DNA of 64,000 bases. Source: Ceratodon purpureus. Taxonomy: Eukaryota > Streptophyta > Bryopsida > Pseudoditrichales > Ditrichaceae. Below the pieces are notes generated by a model. The model saw only the letters and a program-made list of their open reading frames with translations. It was not told the DNA's origin and did no database searches. Shown here in pieces: positions 44,171 through 55,300 of this stretch (position 1 is its first letter; every line of letters starts with the position of its first letter). Both the position numbers and the translations under genes were made by a program. The stretch lies in NCBI GenBank assembly GCA_014871385.1, contig CM026426.1:102900355-102964354 (forward strand). Direction: 5' to 3'.

Positions 44171-46053
44171 CCTGCACAAAAGATGAGCACGTGTTTTCAT
44201 CAGTTTCGTAAATTATTGAAGTAAATATTATGTCTCTTTTCATTAATAAGTGATTCAAGATGTTAGTTCAGTGTGTTTTTCTATTCTGCTACTCTGCATC
44301 TAGTACTTAGTATTCTGCTGGATTCCGTTATTTTAATTCGTAATTGTAAGTTATAGGGACAAGTTTATGAGAGTAGATCACCAAGAAAATCAAGCTTTAA
44401 CACTGAGAGTCAATAGACTTTGTAGAACTCTTGTTCGAATAATCACCCAATTAATATACTACTTAAGCAGAGCGTAAAAACCAAAACACAAAAAACAGAA
44501 ACGCATTTTAAGTCCTTCGACAAATATGCCTAATGAACAAACTTCGGAGTGTATCATGTAGCTTACCTGGCACACATAGTTTTGTGAAGTCCCGAGGTGC
44601 TGTTGTCATTTTCCCGTTGCCGGTTTACAAGCTACGCATGTATAGTATGTTCCTGAAAATAACATAGTAAAAATGGTTTCGAACAGGAGTGTCTGCAAAG
44701 TCCGCAACTTTGAGATGATTGAACGTATGTTTGGATAATTTGACATGAATATCTAGCCAACTTAATTGAAATACTCCTGACACTGAACATAGCAAACGCA
44801 GGGTGAGACTCACTTCTTATTGCTGCATCCATGATATGTGAATTTAATACAAAAGGAAATATAAAATAAGAGATAGGTAAGTATGAAACTGCAAGAGTTG
44901 TAGTCATACCTGGTTGAGGGAGGATTTCCAGACGCTTGGCATCTTGTATAGCATACCAATACCTGTGCAGAGTGGAGAATACCTGTCAACCGATCAGGAT
45001 TAAATCAGGATTTTGCATCCTATATATGTATGAACACAACGTTAATCATTCAATTGCTCTGTATCAGAGCAACCTTGACATACTCTTGCATAGATATACT
45101 AGTTCCAAGCCTTTTTGAACAGCAATTGTAAATTGAGAAATTCAGAATTGTGATCATCCAGGAATCCAACATCGCTAAGTATATAATTGAGTAGATACAC
45201 TGAGCGTCTTGAAGACTGTAATTTTATTTCTATGAAGTACGAAATTGTGCCTCATGCAATATACACATGAGTACAGTGAGTGAAAACCCTAAAACTAATT
45301 TATTTGTGACATTTCATACCTTGAGAATATGAGTCCAGATTGTCAGTACTTTTTCAACCAGTAGACACGTTATCTTTAGGTTTACTTCTAGTCGACAACA
45401 ATGATCCTGCGCAGAGTACCCTACGAATGCATAACTCTATGGCTTATATTACATTAAATTGACATTCTCAAGTGACTTAAAGCAAAAAACGATTCGACTA
45501 CCACATTGTTTACATGGACACGCATGAAATACAAGTTCAGAAGAAAATGAAGCTCAGGTATTACCGTCCTTCATGAATCCATACCCAGAGAGCAAATCAT
45601 GCGAAGTCCAGAGATCTCGGAGAGTAATTTCCTTACATTATTCCTGAAATCAGTACGTGTGTCTGAAACTCCCACACATGACTCTGCAATACATCCAAAG
45701 TATAATCAAATTTCTCGGCCTTGAGAGAGTTGAATAGTATTCAAACAGTAACAATGATCGGGAAGATCACTTGCGATACTGCGATCACTGACTGGAAAAG
45801 TTACTATGTAGACTGTCAGTTAAGTGGGACATATGCACGTAACTTAGAGAGGAAAGCTATGTTCACAACTAAAGAGGAGCCTCTGATTATTACCTGGGAT
45901 GTAGCGAGGGTTTGGTTTATGGCGAGGAGACGGTCCATTTCGACCTTCGGCGTACCCTGCGATGCGACTTGGAAGAATCTGCTCTGCTGCTGTATGTTCC
46001 AAAGTTTGATTTAGATTCGTGACCACTGAGACAGGAGGGTTTTGTGATTCACG
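44171..46053. promoter_or_regulatory. Bidirectional spacer between TNPD and TNPA
   Basis: About 1.9 kb between the two divergent start codons. No coding frame of note. It must hold the promoters and possibly leader introns of both transposon genes. Confidence 0.5.
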
Positions 46054-49000
46054 ATGTCACGGAAGAGAGGGAGAGTGGACCGGACTGACCAAGCCCGAAG
46101 GCTCTTAGAGGAGAGAGAAGAGGAGACCGAACCAAATGAGTACGAGCTACAGAGGAACGCCAGAGTTGCGGAAAACCGAGCTTTCATGCAGTCCGCTGTT
46201 GAAGCTGCGAACGTCTTGTGAGTAATCTAATCCCTTGTAAACCCTACAACTGTGGTCTAAAACGCTGGATGTGTGCCACGTGTCCTAATGAACGTTCGAG
46301 ATTCCTCTGGAAGCTGGAAAGTCCAGAGTGTCTATGGTGGCGCGTTTCCCCACGCGATTGTTTTTGGCTGTCGCCGTTGGTTTACATGTTTGTTTGTTGC
46401 AATTACTCATGTCTCTCATTTGATACTTCATTTTACAGTAACTCGGGAATTAGGGCGAAATCACCGAAGAAAGGACGGAAGGAAAAAGTCGCTCGTCAAG
46501 CACCAAGTCGCCGCAGTGAGAGGATTGGAAACGTAGCTGCGCCGGCCAACGCAGGAGGAAGCACCTCTACTTCAGACGAAGGCCTTCCTAGGAATAGTCC
46601 TGAAGGCGGCACCGACACAACTGGGAGTGAAACGTCTGGTAAGTAGTCTTCATGTCGAAAACAAGAAAACCCTAATTTAGTGTGCTGCTTGTCTTGTTTG
46701 GTATATTACGATTCAGTTGCGACCCAAACAGGAATAGTAATACATCCTAGCTATGAAGGTACGCTCTGGTAAAATCTTTGTACGTGCATGTTACATCAGT
46801 TCATTTTCCACCTCTACTTGTTATCCTGATCGAGAGCATGTCGACAATGTACGAAGATGTGTATACCCGACGTCTGTATTCACAGTAATTCTATGCTCCG
46901 ACATTAATGACAAGTGCCATATTATTTCTGGCATTTTCTGAAATTGTCTTGACATAGATAGTGGTAAGGATTCGGCATCAAACGAAGACGACATAATTAG
47001 GGAACAAGATGAGGGACGCAAGTATAATAAGACGAGGGGCGCACCGTCAGAGGGAACTCCATCAAAAGCTCATTCAACCCGAAATCTGTGTCATCAGCCT
47101 GCGCACAGTCAAGTACCAGGGATCAGTTTTACAAACGCCTTCGCTGCGCAAGGTGTTTTTCCATCTGCTTCTTCTACGCCGGTACAAGGACCACCAAGAT
47201 GGACTTTTGTCCCAATACAACCTGGTCAGACTGGACCAGAAATGTACAACGTTGTCGCCGGAATGCCGCCTCCTAATCTACCAGGTACTTGGCAGTTTCT
47301 CCCTACCGGTAGTTTTCCCAATGTCACTGGTTCTGCCGAAAAGGAAATTGCAGGAAGTGAACAGAAATCTTCCACGAAAACTACCGCTATAAAAGAGTCT
47401 TCTCTGAAAAAAAGGGAAAGGAGGGCAAAAAAACGAGAGATAGAGGAACTAGCTCGAAATAGAGAGAGTAGTGGTTTGAGGCCTTACATTGTCCAGGTCA
47501 GGCCATCGGGCTTAATAGATAGCGGGTGCGATGGGCATCTAAAGTGGCAAGAGAACGTGCGGGACTTGACTCCCCGCATGTTGGATATGAGTCTGGTAAA
47601 TTATGAAGAGCAGAATGAGAACTCGAAGATTAAATTACGAGAGGGCTTGAGATTGAAGTTTGAGTTCAGAGACCATGAGGTGACGGACACATCTCTCGAT
47701 AGGATGGTTAAAACTTTCATGAGGAAGGATCGTGAGAGAGCAAAGCGACTGCATGGAGGTAAGCTAAAAGCTCCAGCGAGATTCTCTGACAAAGAATGGG
47801 ATGCAATGAATAAATATTGGGATTCTCCAAGTTCTAAATTGCAATCTGAAAGGATGATGGAGACAAGAAAGAAGGTTGCGTATAACCCGCGTGTAGGTAG
47901 ACAGGGTTACGCAGGAAAAGCGGCTAAACTGGTAGGTGACAGATCCATCTCCACCTCCAATGATGTATTTGTTTTAATCTCGACATCTCCTTTTTGGAGG
48001 TGTTTGCCATGTTTTCTCCACTACGGAGGTGCCATGTTGGAGGTGTTTACTAATTAGTGCCTGACATTTTCGTCGTTGTGGATATGTGAAGCGAAAAGAT
48101 CGGGCCGCTTCTCCTGGCTTATGTGCCGTGGCTAAAGAGCTTCGAGTGACCCAGGACAATCCGGTTAGCCAGGTCAGGGCTGAGCGTACTCCTTTATGCA
48201 TCTAGAAGATGTTTGTCTGTAAGTTTGTACACATTAAACGAATGATTGTATAAATTATTCTATCCAGTTTTTTTTTTTTGGTAAAGTGATCTGCATGTAC
48301 CTACTTCTTAAAAAGCCATGATAATTATCGCAGTTTTCGTCTTCGTTTTGTTTCACACTCTAAGGTAATACAACGTCATGGTTTAACACGTTTAAATCTT
48401 TTATGTGTTTTACAGAGTCCATAATCATTTCTAAGCTAGCTTGTTCTTAACACAGTGAAGTATATTTGTCTTCTTCTACAGCGAAATAAATATATGAATG
48501 TAAAGAAATTGCGATTGTGCTAAAAATACAGGAAATCGAAATGAAAAATAATCGACGTCTAACTGCGATGGAGAGAAACCAGGCGGAAACCAACAGAAGA
48601 CTACAAGATGTCATGAAAAGTATCATGGACTTACGGGGAATGCTTCAAACGGGATCGGAACACAATGTAGGTGGAGAAGGGCAACTTGATGGTTCCAGGG
48701 TCACAATTCCAGACGAAACCGGGGCTAGTTCTCAGAGAGGACATGGTGAAAGAGAGCGAGTTCCAGGACCCACTACAACTAGCGAGCAATGGTGGAACGT
48801 TCATTGCGGAACTTCGGAAGATGAAAAGACTGAAGAGGAAGAAAATAAGATGAGAGACGTAAGTAAAATATATTTTCACTTGGTTCTCCATTCACTTGTT
48901 TTTTGGATTATTGATAGTATATGTGTCACAGGTACGAGCTATATGTGGAAGTTTTCCTTACCACTTAAAAGAAGACAACATGTATTGTCTCGGTTCAACT

Positions 49001-50351
49001 GTTACCTAGATTTAGGGTACTCTGTGTTATTTTAGAGTTTGACACCATGAAGTATTCCATCTTCATGTGGAAGAATGTTCTGTTTCATAAGTTTTTCAGG
49101 ATTTCACGTAGAGATTAAAGTCACAAAGTATTGTACTAAGGTATTTACCGCCCCCTGAAGAATCCGTATTGCTAAAGGGTATTTGTTCTGAAAACTGAAA
49201 TCAGTCTGCATGGATAGAATTTGTGATTAGAAGAAAAGAGTAGTCGGATTAGGTTCATGAGGGAGTTACATCTTGAGGAGTTATTCGTAGGGTGCGGAGT
49301 TGGTGTACACTGAGAAGTGTGTTTGTACTTATCTGTATCTTAAATATGCCAAACATTCTGAACTTGCCATAATGACAGGGACGCGTTGGGGAGAAGAAGC
49401 ATGAAACTATGGAAGATAAAGAGTATGCCGTAGATGATGAGGTAAATTTTCCACATATTTTTTTGGGAAAATAAATTGGTCACGGCAGCCCAATACTGTA
49501 CTGTGATATGATAGATGTGAAGAAGACATGTCTTCAACGCGTATGCAATTTTTAAACATACAGATGCTCATGCATAAAATCGATAAATGACTTGTTTGGA
49601 ACTATGGTATACCTGTTCTTCGTTCATTGTCATGAGAAAACGTCACTCTACGTAAAGACATGTCTATTTAATCGTGTGGTACTCATGATTATTAATGATA
49701 TTTGATTTCACGGCTTCCAATATGTATTCTATGTAAGTAGTGAAAATAGATATCCTCAACATTGATAGAGATGTCGTCATAGCATTCAGTAATAGCCATG
49801 TGTTTTGGACATCACTGGAATTTAACATTCATTTCGATTCACATATGGTATGGTGAAGAAACCCACTTACACACTGTCTCTTGTCTCACTACACACAGGA
49901 ATTAAATGCTGCAAATGTGGCGCCGAATGTCACCAACGAAGAACACACAGATGTACATGAGGTATCACCAAGCCCTTCAACCGTAAAGTACAAAATAACA
50001 TTGACATTGAGAAGCATTTTGAATGATCGCAAACATGATTGTTTTTCATTTTTGACGTATGAACATGGTTTGCCCTGGATGTGTCAGGTGAGAGTGGGTG
50101 ACAAAGTGTGGTTGGCTGATGCTCTATTGCGTCAAGGCAAAGTCGCATTCGGCACTGTCATGTGCCTAGGTGGGGAAGGATCGTTCCATAACCGTCCCAT
50201 ACCCCCCAATTATGTTCGTGTTAATCTGGAGAGAGTTGCGGTGAACCTACCTCTCTTAATCCCTGTAGAGGAAGCAGACCAGGCAAATTTGGTCGATGCA
50301 GTAGGTTCAAGTGTGTTGTGGAAGAAAGACCTAACATTTCAAGCGCCGTGA
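46054..50351 (+). CDS. TNPA: TNPA-like protein of the CACTA element, eight exons, apparently intact
   Basis: Expected to bind subterminal repeats and help pair the ends. Exons 46054-46217, 46439-46638, 46958-47931, 48092-48172, 48532-48858, 49379-49441, 49899-49961 and 50088-50351 join in phase to 711 residues plus TGA; all introns are GT-AG. The N-terminus is basic and charged (MSRKRGRVDRTDQARRLLEE; SRRSERIGN). Exon 3 holds the plant Ptta/En/Spm transposase domain (FSDKEWDAMNKYWDSPSSKL, YNPRVGRQGYAGKAAKL), continued in exon 4 (RKDRAASPGLCAVAKEL). Exon 5 is a coiled coil (MKNNRRLTAMERNQAETNRR). The last exon has a Tnp1/En/Spm-like end domain (QGKVAFGTVMCLGG, DAVGSSVLWKKDL). It is read divergently from the transposase. 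Confidence 0.9.
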
Positions 50352-51174
50352 TGGAAGTTTTCCATATGCCCACATACGATAAGGACCGCGCAAGAAACAG
50401 AGGAGTAGTACGCCGTGGAAGACATTTTGCAGATTTGGTATTGTCTAGTTAGTTATGGATTTGTTTTCATTGAAGTTTTCAGTTCTCGGGTGTAGCATCG
50501 CATTCTATCGGAATTGCGTTTCCCTGTATGCACTGGAATATATCAGTGCGTTGCTGAAGTAATATGAGCACGTCCTGGGAATGGACGACAGTTTCTGGAT
50601 TTTGAGAAACACGTCTTCTATGATTGACACGTGCTAGAATCTCACATTATCGTGTGTTTTCTAAAACGATATAACATGAAATTACTGTAATTGAATAGGA
50701 CGCTGAACAACACCCACGCGTCAAAGGAGCATTCGCCAGCGGAACTGTCGAAGATCCAATCAGGAACTAAAAATGAAATGCGAAGCACAAGACATGTGTC
50801 CCTGTCGGACTCTATAAAGTCGGAGTGGATAACTTCAACATAATCTGTAATCTTCCGTTTCGGGATGAAGAGAGAACGATAGAACAACATTCTACAGATG
50901 TACGCTAAACGTTGATGACAACATGTACCAAGGAAATCTGCTGAAACGTAGAACACGATGAAATTATGTACATCAGAAAATGTCCCTGACAAGAACATGG
51001 TCGAACATCCAGTCACTCCGAAAAGCCAGTTTACCACAGCAGCACCTTGGTCCGAAATGACTCTGAGAAAAGAATGACTGGGCTATAATGACCTCGACAG
51101 ACCTCTGTCATTCTTGGTCATCACTGTACCAAATGACTCTCTTCTGCGTCATTTAGGCCGTCCTATTGTACAAG
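50352..51174. other. CACTA right subterminal region
   Basis: No gene. Holds AAATGACTC at 51055 and 51131 and several AATGAC/GTCATT variants within the last 140 bases. Confidence 0.6.
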
Positions 51175-51296
51175 ATTTCTACTAGTGTATGCTCGAATAT
51201 GCTCGAATATTCTCTTATGGACCGGACATGACCCTTAACGGACGGACGAGCGGACCGGACGGACGGTCTGGTCCTTATGTCCCATGAACAACCCTG

Positions 51297-51304
51297 TGTA
51301 TGTT
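51297..51304. repeat. 8-bp target duplication of the hAT element, right copy
   Basis: TGTATGTT, identical to 29449-29456. Confidence 0.9.
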
Positions 51305-52230
51305 AAGGGGCGAGACACCTATCCTATGGGCGTCCACATAAGCCCGAAGATGGCCCGGACTGCAATTGGTCTGGAGAGTAAGGAACCAAGGCGTGAGTAC
51401 CGCTGACAGTGCGTTGTCATTCTTGTTCGACCTCAACCAAGGCTCAAGGAAGATGGCGTTCCCACTGTAGTTGCAAATACTCTTCTCTCGACTGTCGTCT
51501 ATGAGGAGAGTGTTATCCACGTCAAATACAGCCGCGCCGTCACTAAGCGGAAAGATCGGAGAAGACAAAGTTTTTAAAAATATCTTCTTGTTATTGTTGG
51601 ACGGGGATGTCAAGAAGACGCCACTGTTGGTCTCGATCAAGCCACAAGACTCTTGGCCGAGGATTTCAAAAGGCTTCGAAAGTCCATCGAAGAGGAAGTC
51701 AAGGACACCCTCTACGGTGGACTTCTTCATGGAGCTCCATATAACAACCCTGGCAACATGGGCGGACAGGGACTCAAAGAAGCCCCTCACTCCGGGTCGG
51801 CGGTACACTGCCTTCGGAGGAATCCTGCTTGGGATGTCTGGCACGTACAACCGTTCCCTAGGTTCGCAAATGGGAGAATACTTCGAAAGTGTTGGCAGAT
51901 GCACACACTGACAAAGGATTCTGTTGATGTCGATGACGACATTCAGCCACCTAATTGGTGCCGGCTGCTGGACGGCAGCCCTAGGCCGTGGAATACACTC
52001 AAACTGCGACATTGATTCTACCTGGCAATCAAAGAAAACAGTAAATTGAGGATACCTGATTGAACGCAGAGACACTTGGATCTGCGCTAATCTTCAATGA
52101 CGGCATGAATTGCATCCAAGCCATTAGGGGCATTGCGTTTGAATTGATTGGTGATCTCACGGCCCGTGGGCGCAGAACATTTTCTACAAGAGTGGACTGA
52201 CAAACACATAGAGGAAAATCAAATGACAAT
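51297..52230 (-). pseudogene. FCP1/NIF-like phosphatase-domain gene, 5' part, split by the nested insertion
   Basis: The minus-strand frame from about 52021 to the insertion at 51297 encodes an FCP1 homology (NLI-interacting factor) domain: IRWLNVVIDINRILCQC, YRRPGVRGFFESLS, VARVVIWSSMKKSTVEGVLD, NTLLIDDSREKS and NAIFLEPWL. The usual catalytic DxDxT motif is replaced by DINRI: the first Asp is kept, but the second Asp and the Thr are lost. Phosphatase activity is therefore doubtful, as in other plant proteins of this group. After HRIGVSPLNI the frame runs into the hAT element and stops within it. Its true end lies at 29349-29448. A possible earlier exon at about 52056-52200 would need a 34-base intron, too short for a normal plant intron, so the start is unresolved. 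Confidence 0.75.
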
Positions 52231-52398
52231 AGAAAATGCCGCGGAAAAACTGTGAATATTATACATCAAAAATGATATACATCATGTACATGTGTGGTTT
52301 GCGAGGACATAAAACTACCCCTATCGATTGCCTCTATAACAATACATAATCTACAACATTCGACGCGCCACGAAGGATGGTGAACAACTCCAGATATA

Positions 52399-55300
52399 TC
52401 AAAATTCCCAAGGATCGTCCATCACCTGCAGGAGATAATTGACGTATAAGCAAGATTCAAACATTCAGATTGAAGGCTTAATGAGAGAAATCAATCATAT
52501 TCCTGTAATCCTTGAGAATGGTTTATCATGTATGGAAGTACTTACTACGTTTGTCATATGGTCACGCCGAAATCTTTCCCTTGGGCTCTCCGAGTAATCA
52601 ACGCACTCCTCATCATCGCGGGCAATATCATTCTTTTCCGGAGGATTGGAGCACTTCTCCGCTTGAGGTAATGCGCCAGTACTACAGGTTGCCTTGTCGC
52701 CAGGCTCCTCGTATGGGACCGCAATGTCTTGTTGGAAGTTGGCTTCTAACGTGGTCGTGTCCAAATCATCCGTGGGTCGGGGATGATCCATCACGACATC
52801 ATACTGAGATAGCTCAAGCCCAGTTCCAACATGAGAAACAGGTACGACGTCGGAACCATCCTCTTCCTGCAACTCAGATTGTGGTGCCACAGGTTCCGGA
52901 ACTTCACTAGTATTTGAAGGTGAGGATGAAGGTAGATTATCGCCGGGCCCAGGATAATCCTCACCAACAGTGGCCAACGCACCCGCTGATTCATTCAAAT
53001 GACTGGGACACTCCTCCCGTGAATCCCGTGATTCAGAAATATTTTGCTTTAATGAGAGCTCTTTCTCCGAAACACATATCACTGATGGCTGTAATGAGGC
53101 AGGATTTGATACAGCGGTTCCGGAATCATCCCCGGGTCGGACATAATTCAGACCAGCCTCGACATGAGAGGCATTAGAGTCGGGATTCTCTACAGAAGGA
53201 ATGGAGGAGGCAGGACGGCCGGAGTTATCCCCGGGTCGTAGATAATCTTTGGAAGCCTTAGCAGTGACAACACCAAGGACGGGAGGATCAAAGGAGGCCC
53301 GACGCTCCAAATCCTCTTCGGGTCCGTACAAATGTTGTGCAGACTCAACAAAGGAGATGGGACGGACTAGATCCTCAACCGGGGGATCAGAGGAGGCAGC
53401 ATGCTCGACAGTCTGAGCCTCGAGGATGGACTCCTCAGCTGTAGTCTCACCAACCAGACTATCTGGCTCTAGCTGCCTTGACTTCAGGATGATTTGAGCG
53501 ATCTCCTCCGGTAGCTGAAGATTGTGCTGTGCAAGATATTGCATCACAATGTCTTGTTCCTGGAGCTTTCGTTCCACTATCTTCTCCTTCTTTGCCCTCG
53601 CAGCTTTGAGCTTCTGCATCTCCTGGTAACGCTCCTGTGCCTTCACCCCCGGTTTGGATGGGGAAGGGGCTTCTCCAGCCGCATTCTCGAGTGGATCTGC
53701 CTCTTTGCAGACGAGTCGCACCCTCTCTTGCTTCACTGCCTTTGTCTGTAAGGGGTTCAGGTTCGCGACGAGTGTGTCGATAACGTGAACATCCTCATCT
53801 TGATCCTATGAGTCACTGAGGTCAATGAAGACACCATTCGGTCGAACAATTGCAAAAAGGGGCTTCCCTCGTTTGTTGAGCGCCTTGCTTTGAAGTGTGG
53901 TGACAACCTCAGCTGCCACTGATGAGTTAAGCATTGCACATGACGCCCCATCGGTTGGCAAATCCACTGCTTGTCCACATGGACTGAGCTCCAGCCTCCG
54001 TTTCAATGGCATCCGAGGCTCAAAGGCGTCCCCGGCCCCACGAGAGGAACCTGTCCCAACTGCTGGAGACTCGTTGCTTTGAAGAACCACATTTGTGGTC
54101 TCTTCCCTGCTCTCAGCCAATATCACAGGGATCACTGGAGTTATCCCCGACCCGAGGATAACTTGATCCCACTCAAACGCACTGGGAAGGGATGAGGATG
54201 AGACTCGAGCATATGACGCGTCCATGGGCTCCTTCCCCATCCTCGTCGAAACCAAAGGGATCGTAGGGGCCGGCGGCATGAGCTCCTCATCTTCACGCCC
54301 CCACGACTGGGATGCTTGAGAAGCATCCACGATCTCTGGAGCTTGCAGATCAGCATAATTGTCGTTGTCGGGATTAACAAGCTGATATTGGTTGTTGTCA
54401 TCGTCCTCCTCGTCCTCTTCCTCATCAACATCATTTTCAGCATCGTCGTCGTAAACTCCGTGGTCGAATTCTTCACCAACCCGTGTACTGGCCAGGTTGG
54501 ATGTCGTCTCTGTTGCAAGTGATTGAGGTGCAGCCTCGCAGTCATCATGTGTCGCGGCAACCTTAGTTGAAGGCTGGTTGTCCTCTGAGCTCGACGTAGT
54601 TAGCAAACTAGTCCCAGCATCGTGGTCACTTGAGATAGTTGTCGTCTTGTCATACGGGCATTGTCGATGCATGAAATCACGCCAATCAACCCTCTTTGCT
54701 TTCTTCATTGATGCGGCATGCCTCTCAGCATAAGGCGCATCAACCAACCCGTAATGACGATGACCCTAGATCTGGGATTCATTGTCTAACAATCAAAACC
54801 AGAATGCTTGATACTTATCTGTGGATCAAGGTTATTGTAAATGAAGCAACAAAAAGTTCAGCAAAACCTAAAGCAACATTGATCGACACGATGTATCCAC
54901 GGTCAGGGGATAATTGAATGAAGACCAAATCAGATCTTAGAACTAAGATCATTGAGAACCAGAAGAAGGTCAAAGAATTAACCCCGATCAGAGGATAAGC
55001 GTATAGTTGAACTTACAACGGATGGGACCATGAACTTGGATCCTGCGAAGATTCCCATGGTGGAATCCCCTGGCTGGCAGTACTTCTCGACAAGCTCAAT
55101 GTAGAACTCCATCCGAAGTTCTGATTCCTTTGAACTCCACTTTGTCTCGCTGTAAAGGCCAGGCTCACTGAAGGAATGCACTAACGCGGGCTTGTATTCG
55201 GCTTTGGCCGAATACTTGAATAGGTCGCCCTGAGGATCTCCCTTCTTGAAAAGAAAGATGAGACAGACGTCGTTGGCTGCCTTTTCAGGAGCTGAGATAT

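Larger units (their letters stand above)
29575..51187. mobile_element. CACTA (En/Spm-type) DNA transposon, 21.6 kb, nearly whole
   Basis: The ends are CACTAGTAGAAAT (29575-29587) and its exact complement (51175-51187). TAT flanks both sides (29572-29574 and 51188-51190), the 3-bp duplication typical of CACTA elements. Subterminal AAATGACTC words occur at 29611, 29639, 51055 and 51131, with related GTCATTT words, as expected for TNPA binding sites. It contains a TNPD transposase gene (-), a TNPA-like gene (+) read away from it, and accessory exons on the minus strand at 30.8-38 kb. Clean ends and duplications point to a young insertion. The only damage seen in the transposase is one in-frame TAG. 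Confidence 0.95.
29457..51296. mobile_element. Short hAT-type element, split by the CACTA element
   Basis: Left arm 29457-29574 begins CAGGGTTGTCAT; right arm 51191-51296 ends ATGAACAACCCTG, its near inverted complement. Both arms are rich in GGAC/GTCC words and end toward the centre in AATATTC/CGAATAT words. Without the CACTA insertion it would be about 224 bp with no coding capacity. The flanking 8-bp duplication is perfect. It sits inside a coding exon of the FCP1-like gene. Confidence 0.85.

Noticed and set aside
52022-52055. A 34-base intron at the start of the FCP1-like gene (GTATCC to TTGCCAG).
   Set aside because: Too short for a normal plant intron, and the upstream exon is not supported by homology; left unresolved.
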